64,000 bases of DNA from Lepisosteus oculatus (taxonomy: Eukaryota; Chordata; Actinopteri; Semionotiformes; Lepisosteidae). Position 1 is the stretch's first letter. The number at the start of each line of letters is the position of its first letter. Shown here piece after piece: positions 18,053 to 30,400 of this stretch. The DNA lies in assembly GCF_040954835.1 (NCBI RefSeq), contig NC_090698.1, positions 27,333,501 through 27,397,500 on the forward strand, given 5' to 3'. The notes under the pieces are model-generated. The model searched no databases, was not told where the DNA came from, and saw nothing but the letters and a program-made list of their open reading frames with translations. The position numbers and the translations under genes are program-made.

Positions 18053-21000
18053 TCATGTTGGAGAGGGGTCTTTTTCATCCACATTCAAAACTGTGTTTTT
18101 TGTAATTCCGGCTTGTTCAAGACTGATGTCCAGGGCAATGTTCAGGGGTCTGCGGGGGTACATTGTGCAGATGGTGTAAATGGCTGGGTGGTAACCAATC
18201 TTCACCATCCAGTCCAGAAGTACCTGTATGACAGGAAGGATAATTATTGTTTACACTTTTAAGAATGCATACAAGAATGGTCACTGAAACCGTATAGTTA
18301 TTTAACCACAGGTTTTTGCCATTATATCCTTTAAAAAAAGAATGTCTGCATCTTACACTTATCTTTTCATTTAAATATTTGGACAGTAAAACTATATGGC
18401 GAAAACAAACTGGTTTAAATAGCTTTTTATATTGCTTGTGGCTGTGCTACATTGAAAAGTGATGGAGAGTTAAATGAGCCTTAGAATTCCTTTAATGATC
18501 CCACCAGGTCAGGTGAGCAGAATTCAACGGTACTGTCAAGAAGCAGAAATGAAGGTAACTATGAGCACTGAAAGTGGAATTAATACTGGTTTGAACCTGT
18601 GCGGTATCCTCAACTTTCTGCTGAGGACAAACAAATTTCATTAGAGTTGCAGAAGAATTTGTAAAAAAAAAACTAACTCAGGGTTGAGATTACAAAATGT
18701 GGGTTTGTTGCAATGTTAAATGTCAGGCAACCAGTCAAAGATAGAGGGAGGGGAGGACAAAGTGACCTTGCAGAGCATGATGGAGCAATGAAGACTTGGC
18801 ATCACTTGTGTTTAAAGGGAGCAGTGTCCATTTGCCTGCACGGCCCCTTCTTTTGCTTCCTATAGACACAGTCTTATAGGACCCCACAGAATAATGGTAT
18901 CAGCACTTTGACTGCTGCTACATTGGAGATAGCCTGGTAGTGAGGTAGTGGAACCTCTTACATCACAAGGCAAGATATTTGAGGGCTTTGGGGGAAAAAA
19001 AGACTTCCAAGTGGAAATATATAAAATTGAGGTAAATCAACCATTAAAGAAAAAGAACTTTGGCTTGCTGTGCATTGTAGGATTTTGAACTCTTTTCTTC
19101 CACACAAAATTTAGCCTCTTGTAGTCTGGTAGACCAGCTGGGCATTAAAAACAAGGGGGATGTTTTGGAAATTGCTGTCCAATCAAGACCCAGTCATCTC
19201 TGACTGTCTACGACGTGTTCAGCAAGTCACATTTCTGTGATCTTTTAACTTGCTTCACTTGGAGCTCGTTGTTTCAACTCCTAAAAGCAAATAATATTTA
19301 TATTATAGTTTATGAATTGTAGTTAAGACAACAGCCAGTGGCACACAAGTTCTCTAAACACTGTGATTTGCTGTTCTTTTCTCCTGTTTCTGCATTGCAG
19401 ATTTATATTCAGCACTTCTGGAATACTATGTAAATTATGCATGTGTTACTGATGATACATTAGGTTTACTTCAGCTTGAGGGTGTTGCTGCTCCTGGGCA
19501 CAGTGAACTCTTATTGCCAGCACGGCTCCTGCCCCCAGTCCACTGACAGGCTCCTCCACCATGACCACCAGCAGCCTTGTCATTTGACAGGAGAGGTAGT
19601 GCCGGAGAGCAGTGTCCCTGTGCTGGAAAGCTGAGAGAGCCCTTGCTGTCTAATATCAACCTTGTCTGGGACGTGATCTGCCTACTGTGCAGCACCCCTT
19701 CAGAAAGCAGTGCTCGCAGCGACAGCTGACATGACCCAGGCCTGAACATGCATCGTCCAGGTGACGGCTCAGCCTGCACTCAGAAGCAGCAGCTAGGAAT
19801 GGCTTTTACTTGTTGAACCTCCTACAAGTTCCATGATGGAGGCTTTTCAAAAGGACTTTCTTAGCTTCCTAATTTAATTTAAAAAATACCTAACAGTTAA
19901 CCACCTTAACAGTGGGTACTGAACCCATCATGCATTTTACCAGGATGGCATTTATATTAGAGTGGTGGAGTGCTTAGTGTTGCTGCCTTACAGAGCTGGA
20001 GCCCTGGATTAAAATATGGATCTGAGGTGCTACCTGTGTCAAATGTTTGTGTGGGTTTTCTCCCACAGTCCAAAGACAGAGGTAAGTAACTTGTTAATTC
20101 ACTTCTGGAAAAACTGGCCCTAGACATGAGTGTGCCTCTGTGTTTATATCTGTCTGATGTCCTGTCCAGTGTGAATCTTGCCTTGCGCCTGATACCTGCT
20201 GGGATAGAATCCAGCTCCCCTGCAACCCTGTATTTTAAAGCAAAGTATATCTTAATAAATCTAGCTAAACATAAAGCTATCACTTGTCTAGAGAATTACA
20301 GAAGTAAATATCTACTAATAAAGCCTTGACCTGTAATACCTGTAAAGGAAAACCAAACATTTAACATCTATGCCAAGACTCAGAAGACGTTAACAGCTTA
20401 GATTCAGTAACATACCACTCGAGTAACAGAAGATGGCGCAATGGAATCCTTGTGAACCCAGCGCTGTGTTTCTTGAGGCTTAGTTTCTATTTATGAAGCT
20501 TCACCTAGTCCTCCTAGTTTGAAAGGCACATTAACAAACATCCCCTCACCCACAAATCAGCACATTCTGAAAACACCTTCAATGGGAACTGGACTCAAGG
20601 GAACCTACTTGTGAGCTGTGAGACTTGAGAAACGTCCTTCTGAAAGTCCTTCCGCTGGTACATCTGAGAGCCACCCTGACTGCCTGCAACACCACAGGAA
20701 AACGTCAGCAGTGGCAGAGCTACTTCTAAACATGTAAAGACACTCTGTGAAGAAGGGAATGTAAAATCTTAAATATTGAGATCTTTAAGATTAAACTGGA
20801 GTCATCAGATTCCTGACACTACTGTTACACTTAGTCAAATTTTAAAAATACCATATGCATGAAATGCACCTCAAATTCGCAGTGCATGCCTATTGTCTGA
20901 CATTACTAAATTACTACCTTGTGCAAACAGATCTTTCTGGGATTAAAGGTGTGATAACTGCAGTGTGGATTTGATAAACAGCACAGGGCTTCTGTTAATG

Positions 21001-24000
21001 CTACACAGCCTGTATAGCCACTGAACTTGGCCTTTCATTGTCCTTGGTGAACTAATCTCTCAATTTTGTAACTTGGAACTAATTTATTTACTTTGTGTAT
21101 ATTTTCTTTCTCATCATCTGTGAAATACATTTTGTGATAAAGGTATTGTGTAATGTGTTATGTCTATTAAATGTATTGTGTAATGTGTTATGTCTTAACC
21201 TGCCTGCAAAGCAAATTTACCATCTGGGACAATAAAGTAAGAAGGGATACATAGTTAACTCTATGACATGCATTCCCTCCCCCCATACACAATGCAAAGG
21301 GCACCAGTTCTTTCTGCTTCCTGGTAGACCAGACATGGCAGCCAGTTAAATTATTGAATTTATCTGTTTCAAAGCAGGAATGCCTTAAAGGCTAAACATT
21401 GTCTGACATAAGCAATTTGCAGTATGCAGGCACAGAATCAGAGGGAACATATTACCTACCCCTTCAGAGTCTTCTGGTGGTTCTTCAGGTAAAACAACAA
21501 CCTGTATAAAGCCAACAGATCAGCCTGTAATTCTGAGATAAACTGTTTTGCTGAAATTAAATGTACATTTTAAATAAGGGAAAGACAACACGCAAACATG
21601 TAGTTCTCTGGTGTCTGGAACAAAACCTCAGAGGGAAATTAATCCAAAATCCATGACCACAAAACCTAGCGAGTTCTCTATTAAAAGTAATTACCCAACT
21701 GTACCTCTAAATAGAAGTACTGTACCCAACTGTTTGCAAAACATGAAAGGAAAATGAAAAACAGCACCATTTAAAGGAGAACTGCAGTCCCAATTTCATC
21801 GGACTGGTTATTAACTCTCGGTAATGAAATAAATTCATTGATGGTTTAGAAAACAATTACAACTTTCGAATGAAGTACATAATTGTCAACTTTGTAAAAA
21901 AGTACTGTAAATCACCATGTTGTCACACACCTCTGGTTCCTGGAGAGTGGGAGTTCCCACAATTTGTGATGGGATGTGGCCCTTCCTGCTCACTAGTCAC
22001 TGTAATAACTAATGAGATGTACGAGCGAATAAGTACAAGTTGTGCAGCAGATATTTCACCAAAGTTCCAACATGATGTGCATGTGGAGTTAACAAGTAAG
22101 TTCCATTTATCCGCAAAACAGTCTTGCAATCGAGAGCATACTTCTGTTGGATTAAAAGAGATGTATTCACAGGCCTGCTTGTTTATAATGTAATATAAAA
22201 TAATAGGGCCAGAGCACATCACCGGACGTTTTGTTGCCTTATTCTGAATGGCTTTGAGCATCCCTGGAAATTTCATCTAGTTTGTGATGAAAATTGGAGG
22301 TTTTATAAGTTACTGTGCACGTTTTACTTTCATTGTGGTTTGAAATGCACTCACTGATGTGGATTCTTTCGAACCTCGAAAAATAAAAAGGGAGTTGCAG
22401 TTCCCCTTCAACGCTGTGGGAGTTCTGTGGTTTTACTGGCTCTGTGGTGGGCACCTCTCTGGTGAGCTCCTCTGAGGGGCTGCGTCTGTGTTCAGGGTAG
22501 AGGAGTGGGGGTTATTTGAAACTGAGTGGCTTACCCTCTTCTGCTGGGGGGGCTCTGAAGGAGGGGGGACCCTGACCAGAGTCTCCGGCAGCCTCTGTCT
22601 CCTCATGGCCTCTCGGTTTGGAGTGTCAGAGGCAGGCTCCTTGCCAGCACCGGCATCCTGATCGGAGGCTGCACTCGCCTGTACAGAGAAACCTAGACAG
22701 TCAAGACACCGGGCCGTTCCCTCCTGGGAAGTTCCTGGAGTGTAGATTAGGTTTGCCCTGCCTCAGATGTCGATTCAGATAGTCCTCCCTAGACAGAGCT
22801 GCTCTGTGGTGAGAGCCCTGTGATTCATTTGTAGCCTTCTTTTTTTTCTTTTGTTTTCAAAGATACTGCATCAGTTCCCACTGCTCTTTTATCCTCAGCA
22901 AACAAGAGGGTAATTACAGCTACGTGTGACTGCTTAACTACTTTTCTATCGTCATGGCCTTGTTTCCAAGTGCTGCCTTTTTGAGGCTTAGCAACATACA
23001 GCAACCTTTTGCACCTACATCTAAAATCTAAGGCTCTTGTTCCTGGAGTTGATGTTTAAAGTTTCCAGACGAAGACACACAGTGGGATGGCTCTGGGATC
23101 TAAAATGATCTGGGACTACATATTCTCTAAAGCCACACCTGATTTCCCCTTTCCCTTGTGTCCTAAAGTGAGCTCCTATCCTCACCCGAAGTGCCTGCCC
23201 CGCCGACAGCTTCCAGAGTTCCCCAGTCATCCTGTACAGCTTCTCCTGCTTCTTCCTCAGCCTGGACTCCTGACGAGGCCTCAGCACAACCTCCTGATAT
23301 GTGGAAGCCTAATACGAAACCAAGACGAGGAAAGGGTTAAATTTGCAGTTAAACTAACGGATTTGTTGGACAGCAGATTGTCAGCAGATTGTTTTAGTAC
23401 AGCGAATAAAAATAATCCCAGATTTCAGATACTTCCAGTTCCAACCAGAATGGTTGTGGGAGTGTGGAACAAGCTGCCCAGCCATGTTGTTGAAACCGAT
23501 GCTTTGGCTTCCTTCAAGACCTGGGATCAATGAACCACTATTGAAAAGGGTCAAATGGCCTCATTTCTTTTCTAACTGTTCTTGCATTCTTACATTTACA
23601 GTTTTCTAAGGAATTAAAAATGTATACTAAGACCACTGCATACTCCCGTAGACAAAAGACAAGCTACAAAACTTGTCATAAAATAATAAAACGAGACTAG
23701 AGATTAAAGTATTTAATTTACAGTCCTATGTGCATTTGTAATTTCAGCAGTACATCGCCTACTGTGCTAAAAAGTCCTAACTGCCTCTCAGACTGTACCT
23801 CAGCAAGAGGAACAGAGCCATAAGGTTAAATTACTACGCTCACATCCTCATGTCTCAAGACTGGAGAGGAGCTCTCAGTCACAAGCATTCCTTTAGCAAT
23901 GACTTTTTTTTTATACATGCTGCATCATGATAGAAATATTTCTGGCACTGACACACGTCTCACTTTGACTAACATATCTGCCTGTCTGCATACAGATAAA

Positions 24001-25874
24001 TGAGATTTGGATACTAATATCCTTGCAGTGTAAACAGCACTGGGAAAGAACTGCAGGGACTGACTGTATTGAGCAAATGGCCTAAAATCACCAGTGCAAA
24101 AACGTCAATCGTACATGACCCAGCATGTACTTTCTCCTGTATTGTAGCACCACAGACTATTCTGACTGATACCAGGGCAAAAATAAGACACTTTGAGTCC
24201 ATAACATTCCATTCCTGATACATGAAAAACCTGTTGAACAAAGCTTTCTTGAACCACGAGAAAAGGCTGAACACCGCAGACACCCACCTTCTCATTGTGT
24301 TTCTCCTGTTGTTCTTTCCTGGCCTTGTCCCGTTCCCAGTTCGCTTCATCTTCAGGTACTTAAAAAAACACATCAAATGCATATTGCATCAGACTCTTGG
24401 TGCCAAGGGTAGTCTCTGTGATTATTCAAGGTTATTAAATAAAAAGTAAAGGAAAAAAAGGGCAATGTTGGTAAAATACAATACATTTCAAACCCTGGCT
24501 GCACAGAAAGTCAGTGATAACCAATGACCAAATGTGTTGCGATGAAGCCGGTACTATTGCCTTTCTCGTGGGAGCCGAGAGGTAAGTCTGCGAGTATACC
24601 CAGAGTGTGGAGTGGCTGACGCTGACCTTGGGGACAGACCAGGTGGAGAGTGGACTGGAAGAGGGATCTCAGCCGTGGAAACACTGCCGACACCAGCCAC
24701 GTAGCCAGAGCCAGCACCAGGAGCCCTCGCCCGGCCAACAGCAGCACGCGTCTCACACCTGACAAGACACACGGGATCTCCCGTTACAACAGGCAATCGC
24801 AAAGAATAAGTACACGTCTGAGCGCTCAGGTATGGACGAACGCACTGGGCTGAAGACCCAGTCCCTGGCTGCAGGACCGCCCAGCAGAGTGAGCAGATAA
24901 CTAGGCTGTAGCTGCAAAGGTGGTGGGGAGGATATCCGCAACACAGAAGAAAATGAAAAGAGAAGTTTACTTATGAGATATACACATGCACCTTTTCCAC
25001 GTAACGACGCCTCGGATGATTAAAATTTCGAAGAGCTAGAGTGAAAGTGAAGGGGCAAGGTTTTGCGACTTCTTTCCAAACGATACTTCAGCTGGAAGAA
25101 TATACATTATTTGCATCACTGGTCGAAAATAACATTTTTATTAAATGTCTCGGACAAACTCATTATGGCATTATATGCAAAATTGCATGGAATAAACCTT
25201 TACTTGTTCCTTTGCAGCCTAAGCATGCTGACGCAGCTACCTACTTGAACTACTTCAACCCAATTATTAAAAAGACATGTACAAAAGCTTCGTGTCTTCC
25301 TCTCAGACATTTTCTTTTATGAAATTAATGTTTCATAATTGAAAGTTTATGAAATTTTGTTTCACATTAATAAAATCAAGCAAGAACTTTAAAAATAATA
25401 AATGCATGAGAACAGTGATGATCATCATGTTACAAAACAGCTTTTGGTGTGACAATTTCATAGGCAGAAAAACTGCAAAAATTAGAAACTATCAATTACC
25501 GAGACAGTTCAGATAAAAATATAAACGTTAATTGTGAAAGGAGCCTGATGCTGATTTTTATACATCGGAAAATTGGTGTTCATGGAATCCTTCAATATTG
25601 TGCGAATTTATAAAGTTGAAAAGCTATAAAACTAAATTACGATATTTATATTTATGTGCTGTGATATTGCTTGGTACGTATTACAAACACACTTCCATGA
25701 ATAATAATAAAAAAGCGAAAGAACAGAAACAGGTCAAATAAATTATTTCACGTCACTAAACAGTTACTAAGACGGAGACCTTTTCTTACCAACATTAGAG
25801 TTTTTCCACAAAGCAAAACAATAGAAAGACAGAGACACTATTCCGAATAGTGCAACTGTCTTAAGCTCAGCCAT
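18053..25874 (-). CDS. ubxn8: UBX domain-containing protein 8 (ER-anchored p97/VCP adaptor)
   Basis: UBXN8 (Rep8) sits in the ER membrane and tethers p97/VCP through its C-terminal UBX domain during ER-associated degradation (established knowledge). Coding exons in transcript order are 25790-25874, 24627-24758, 24288-24358, 23186-23308, 22535-22678, 21460-21501, 20609-20683 and 18053-18223. All have GT-AG introns and phases that join, giving 280 aa (human 270). The start MAELKTVALFG opens a hydrophobic N-terminus. A second hydrophobic segment (about residues 33-55) follows, then a charged stretch and the EKLYRMTGELWKLSAGQ block in exon 4. That block closely matches the human EERFYQMTGEAWKLSSGH region. 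The UBX domain spans about residues 200-275 (ALRCTSGRTFRRTFLKSHSS, then VLLDWMVKIGYHPAIYTI). The p97-contact loop reads YPR where human has FPR. Human UBXN8 is likewise convergent with PPP2CB. Confidence 0.93.
19962..20245 (+). mobile_element. V-SINE (ubxn8 intron 7)
   Basis: Plus orientation. The tRNA-like head gagtggtggagtgcttagtg is followed by gttgctgccttacagagctg, tgggttttctcccacagtcc and a core with gatgtcctgtccagtgtgaa. It ends near gcaaccctgtatt. It is diverged, with no clear target duplication. Confidence 0.65.
21142..21195 (+). repeat. 30-bp tandem duplication
   Basis: The 23-bp block beginning gtattgtgtaatgtg and ending ttatgtct occurs twice, 30 bp apart. It lies in a ubxn8 intron and no function is apparent. 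Confidence 0.85.
21775..22407 (+). mobile_element. TTAA-flanked MITE, copy 1 (ubxn8 intron 5)
   Basis: The left terminus aggagaactgcagtccc and the right terminus, read in reverse complement as aggggaactgcaactccc, form imperfect inverted repeats. The left flank is TTAA (21771-21774) and the right flank TCAA (22408-22411), one change from a TTAA duplication. The interior aligns with the copy at 11127-11711 in opposite orientation. There is no transposase. The TTAA target points to piggyBac-like mobilisation (inference). Confidence 0.65.
23334..23590 (+). mobile_element. LINE remnant, 3' coding end
   Basis: A plus-strand frame ends with MVVGVWNKLPSHVVETDAL, then ASFKTWDQ and a stop. This is the VWNxLPxxVV..SFK signature near the C-terminus of L2/CR1-type non-LTR polyproteins. 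It is followed by the aaatggcctcatttcttttc tail. Similar 3' ends occur near 33.1-33.3 kb and 41.2-41.35 kb. Confidence 0.65.
25187..25250 (+). mobile_element. Penelope-like element tail fragment
   Basis: The segment running from gcatggaataaacc through cctttgcagcctaagcatgc to acttgaac matches the 3' tail of the element at 61056-61260 and the nested copy at 56806-56867. It is 5'-truncated and lies in the first intron of ubxn8. Confidence 0.6.
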
Positions 25875-25976
25875 CCCCTTTACAATCTGATTTAATTAGC
25901 GAGTATTTTTAAGATCGCTGTATGTAGTTCCCCATTGCTCTTCCTGATTGAAACGCGTATTGTAAGCTTGGCACCT

Positions 25977-25992
25977 CTGGGAAATGTAGTTA
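25977..25992 (-). promoter_or_regulatory. ZNF143/Staf-like site upstream of ubxn8
   Basis: The minus strand reads aactacatttcccaga, close to the ACTACAATTCCCAGA core of the ZNF143 element common in vertebrate housekeeping promoters. It lies about 100 bp upstream of the ubxn8 start codon. The assignment is by motif only. Confidence 0.5.
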
Positions 25993-26438
25993 AGATTACT
26001 GAAGAAAAAAATCATTGCTGCCCTCTAGCACCCAAAAATGGGATTTCTTGACTTTTCTTCCAAGGGTGCATCACTAAAGAGCAGAGATACTGTATACCTC
26101 AATGTTTAAAAAAAGAGCTTCATATCAGATACAGTATATATTAGAAAATATTAGTTTATATCAGATACAGTATTTAATTTTTATTATGTATGGCTTAAAG
26201 TCATACATAATACATAAATTCTGGATAAACTAATGGTGCCACTGGCTCACACTAAGCATTTTTTTTTAATTGTTTAAAACAGTTTTGTCTGTTGTAGGCT
26301 TGTTTTTTATTAAACTTTTTGATTCTGATCATACAAATCTTGCTTCAACAATGAGGGAATCCTTCAGTCTGAATCAAAGTTTAAGATGCGTTTAAACGGT
26401 AAAGGTGATTTATTTATGCAAGACACAATATCATTGTG

Positions 26439-26926
26439 CCAGCAGCCATATCACCCTGTAGCTCTCAACTGCCTACCCGCTGAAGCTAAGCCGGGTTGAG
26501 TGTGGTCAGTACCTGGATGGGAGACCTCCTGGGAAGCTATGGTTGCTGCTGAAAGTAGTGTTAGTGGCACCAGTGGGGGGCACCCACCCTGTGGTCTGTG
26601 TGGGTCCTAATGCCCCGGTATAGAGGCGGGGACACCATACTGTAGTGGGTGCTGTCTTTTGGATCAGAAGTTAAACCGAGGTCCTGACTCTTCATGGTCA
26701 TTAATGATTCCCAGGCATTTCTCGATATGAGTAGGGAGTTATCCCAGTGCCCAGGCCAAATTTCTCCCCTCGGCCTTTACTGTGGCCTCCAAATTGTCCC
26801 CATGTATGACTGGCATGGACTGGTGCCCCGTCCAGGGTGTACCCTGCCTTGTGCTCGTTGCTTGCCAGGTAGGCTCTGGCTTAACACGACTCCATTATGG
26901 TATAAAGCGGTTTGGTAAATGACATG
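26439..26926 (+). mobile_element. 5S rRNA-derived SINE with target-site duplication
   Basis: The 5' part carries a 5S rRNA-like region with gctgaagctaagccgggttg and gtcagtacctggatgggaga, covering the internal promoter side of 5S. A body follows that contains V-type sequence (gtccagggtgtaccctgcct) and a short tail. Exact 14-bp duplications acaatatcattgtg flank it at 26425-26438 and 26927-26940. It is a retroposed copy, not a working 5S gene. Confidence 0.85.
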
Positions 26927-27351
26927 ACAATATCATTGTGGGGATCTTCAGCAAGGCTGTTAACATTTAAAGACCCCCGACCCAAAAACGAAGGCTCAGA
27001 TATAATAAAGACAGAGATGTAGGAAAGAATTTCTCTAAATATGCAGCAATAATATGGTAGAAAGGGCAATGGAAAGGCTGTGAGAAAAAAATGCTGAATT
27101 CTGTCTTTGTGGCATCTGCAAGAAGGAGAACAAGTCCCATAAAAGGAATGTATTTTTGTAAGTGAAATTATAAAAATGTGCGAAGTTGAAAATATCAGCT
27201 GTCCCTTACACTCCATTAAACCACACTTGATTTTTTATAATTATGTTTTTTAATAAGTTTCAAAACATTTAGTGCAACCCCATACATACGTGTTTACCAA
27301 GTGTGTCAATATATACTTGTAGTATAAAACATACTTTAAAGCCCATTTTGT

Positions 27352-27357
27352 TTTATT
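27352..27357 (-). promoter_or_regulatory. Polyadenylation signal of the MAT gene
   Basis: AATAAA on the minus strand, about 100 bases after the stop codon at 27459-27461. It is the nearest canonical signal. Confidence 0.55.
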
Positions 27358-27458
27358 GCAAAGTCATCGTGTTTCAGGAACAAAACTCTCTGGATGTCAG
27401 ATGTGATGAGAGTGAAGATACGTGTCTCGGACAGGACTGCAGGTCAACACTGACTCTG

Positions 27459-30400
27459 TCAGAACACCAGTGGCTTTGATTTTTCCCAGGGAAATTCTTC
27501 TCTCCCAAAGTGCCCATAACACGCCGTTTTCTGATAGATGGGTCTTTTCAAATTGAGCTCCCTGTAGGAAAAATTAGATAGCTTACCACAAACTCACACA
27601 AAATCTAGCCGCCATAGAAATAAAGTTAACAGATTCTTAGGTTTACAGATTCCAGCTCTAATTTAAATACATTTCTAACCTAAATACTGTGTACGTATTT
27701 CAGATTTTTATTATTATTATTATTTTGGGGCGCAGACTGCAACTGGAAAAAGCATTTAGATGTTTTTTTTATGGGTATTCCACACACTTCCCTGAATCTT
27801 GAAATGTTTCTCAGAAAAGATCCAATTCCAGTGCTTGAGGACCCCAGTCCATCGTGTTGTCACATTGTCGGTTTAATCAACATTAAACCCAAGACAAAAG
27901 GTTTAATATGGTCTAGTTAAGGCTTAACTGTACCACAAACCTTCAAATATGTTAGGCAGTGCCCTTCAAGGCCAAAGACCTGCAACAAACCCTGCCACAG
28001 ACAGATCTATTCTTGAGATATTATTTTCACATACGCAGATATCCCACAGACAAGCGGGACTGACAGACGTTTTTATATAATAATACAGTATTTGACAGCC
28101 TGTCGCACCTGAAACAAACCTTTCACTTTGTCTTGCCACATCTTTTCCAGTGTATGTGAAGAGCACGGATATTATCAACAGAGTGCTGATGACGACAGAG
28201 CGTCTCACAGGGGAATCATTTGTGCCTAAATTGACATTTTATACAGTATCATGTTCTTGGTTCCACCACAGCTTGGTGGAATAAGTTATTTGCTGCATTA
28301 GTTGGTTAATAATAATAATATAATAAACTTTATTTTATATAGCGCCTTTAAAGGTGGCTTCTCAAAGCGCTTTACAGGATGACAATAACAATAAATAAGA
28401 AGACTACAACAATAAATAAGAAAATTTCACAAGACAGGACACAATTATAATTACAACAATACAACAATAACAATAGAGGAGACCGTGGAAGATGGTATTA
28501 AGAAGAGCAGAGGGGTGAAGAATGGAAGCAGTTAAGTAAAGGCTTTTCTGAAAAGGAGGGTTTTGAGTCTGGATTTGAAGGAGTTTAGAGAAGGTGACTC
28601 TCTAATATCCTTGGGCAAGGAGTTCCAGAGCTTGGGGGCATAGCAGGAGAAGGCCCTGTCGCCCATACAATGTAGACGGGCTTGGGGGACAGTAAGGAGG
28701 GCAGAATTTGAAGAGCGGAGGTTGCGAGGTGGGGAGTAGGGCGATAAAAGTTCAGACAGGTATTGAGGTGCCAAGCCATGTAAAGCCTTGTAGGTGAGCA
28801 TGAGGATTTTAAAGTCTACGCGGAATTTGACCGGAAGCCAGTGCAAGGACTCCAGGATAGGAGTAATGTGAACACTTGCACTAGATCTGGTCAGGATTCT
28901 GGCTGCTGAATTTTGGACATACTGCAGCTTGTTCAGAGTAGATTTAGATACCCCAGGGAGCAGAGCATTGCAGTAGTCAATTCGAGAGAATACAAATATG
29001 TTGATCAGCTTTTCAGCCACAGTAAATGATAGCATAGGGCGTAGTCTTGCGATATTTCTAAGGTGAAAAAAAGATGTTTTGACAGTATGCTGTACATGTG
29101 GGTCGAATGTTAAGCCAGAATCGAATATAACCCCAAGGTTTTTCAATTTTGATTGGAGCTCAAGTACAGAGCCATCTACAGACAGGGTTACAGGACTGGC
29201 TTTACGAAGTTGATGGGGGGTACCAATAAGCATGACTTCAGTCTTGTCACAGTTAAGATGAAGGAAGTTTTGAGTCATCCAAATTTTTATGTCAGAGATG
29301 CAATTAGATAGAATAGAGACAGCCACATCAGTGTCGGGTTTGGTATGGATGTATATTTGAGTATTGTCAGCGTAAAAATGAAAGCTGAGGCCATGTGATC
29401 TTAAAAGCTGACCAAGTGGGAACATGTAAATGCTGAAGAGCAAGGGGCCCAGTATTGAGCCCTGAGGGACACCAGACTTGACAAGACCAATTTCAGACCT
29501 GTACCCATTGAGAGAGACAAAGTGACAGCGATCAGTGAGGTAAGACTTAAACCATTTGAGGGCAGTGTCAGAGACTCCAAACACAGTCTCGAGACGAGAA
29601 AGTTAAATATGATAACAGTTACTAAAAGGGATAACGGTTAAATATGATAACAGTTACTAAAAGGGTCCAATGTAAGAGGTTGTACTAAATTCTGTCCAAA
29701 CAAAAACTATTACATCAAAATTAGCATGGGTGAAGTTTTAAAATCTGTCTCTTTAAATTATGACAGCAAATAATTCAGCTCAGTCAGTCTTCTACATAAC
29801 ATTAACTAAAACCCAGAAAGAAAGGAAAAAAAAACAGACCTAACTATGACCCCAGGTCGCAGGTCAAAGTTTTTCTTCACTATCTCCAGCAGCTCATCTT
29901 CATCTCTAGTCGAGGTGCCATAATGAAAGATTGCGATGGACAGCGGGTGGCTTATTCCGATGGCATAGGAGATCTATTACAAAACAAGAGAGCAAAGGAG
30001 AAAGGTCTTGTTGCTTTTTTGTACTGTAACCTTTTTTTAACATTTTCTTCCATGCAGCTGCAGGCAACTACCAGAATGTTCCAAAAAGCACACTGCCTGC
30101 GAGCTTAAATGAAGAAATCTCGTTTCTTTGGCAAGGACAGCTCTCACAGCTCAAGGTCCCAATTGTACAACATGAAATTCACCCCCTTAGAAACACACTT
30201 CCCAAGCAACTATGGTGAGAGCCCTGGACGTTGGTCAGAGTATTCGCAGTCTCACGAGGTTATTTTCCAAGTCCCTGTCTTCTGAAGAACAAACTGATTC
30301 TGAAATACAACCCTGCTTTTTATCTTTGTCACGGATGTCGGAAGGGACAAACCGTGGAGAGGCAGGAGAGCAGAAAAAGACCCATATGCGTAGCGGCGGA

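Larger units (their letters stand above)
25875..27458. other. Intergenic region: ubxn8 promoter side and 3' flank of the MAT gene
   Basis: No coding exon was found. The ubxn8 end carries a ZNF143-like motif at about 25977-25992. Two tatcagatacagtat direct repeats lie near 26132-26174, and a small inverted repeat (attatgtatg / catacataat) near 26181-26210. A full 5S-SINE occupies 26439-26926. On the MAT side a minus-strand AATAAA at 27352-27357 is the best polyadenylation signal. Confidence 0.6.

Noticed and set aside
21870-22276. Opposed 107- and 117-residue frames
   Set aside because: Both fall inside the TTAA-flanked MITE and show no family resemblance.
26439-26926. 5S rRNA gene
   Set aside because: Only the internal part of 5S is recognisable. 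It is diverged, fused to a SINE body, and flanked by target duplications.
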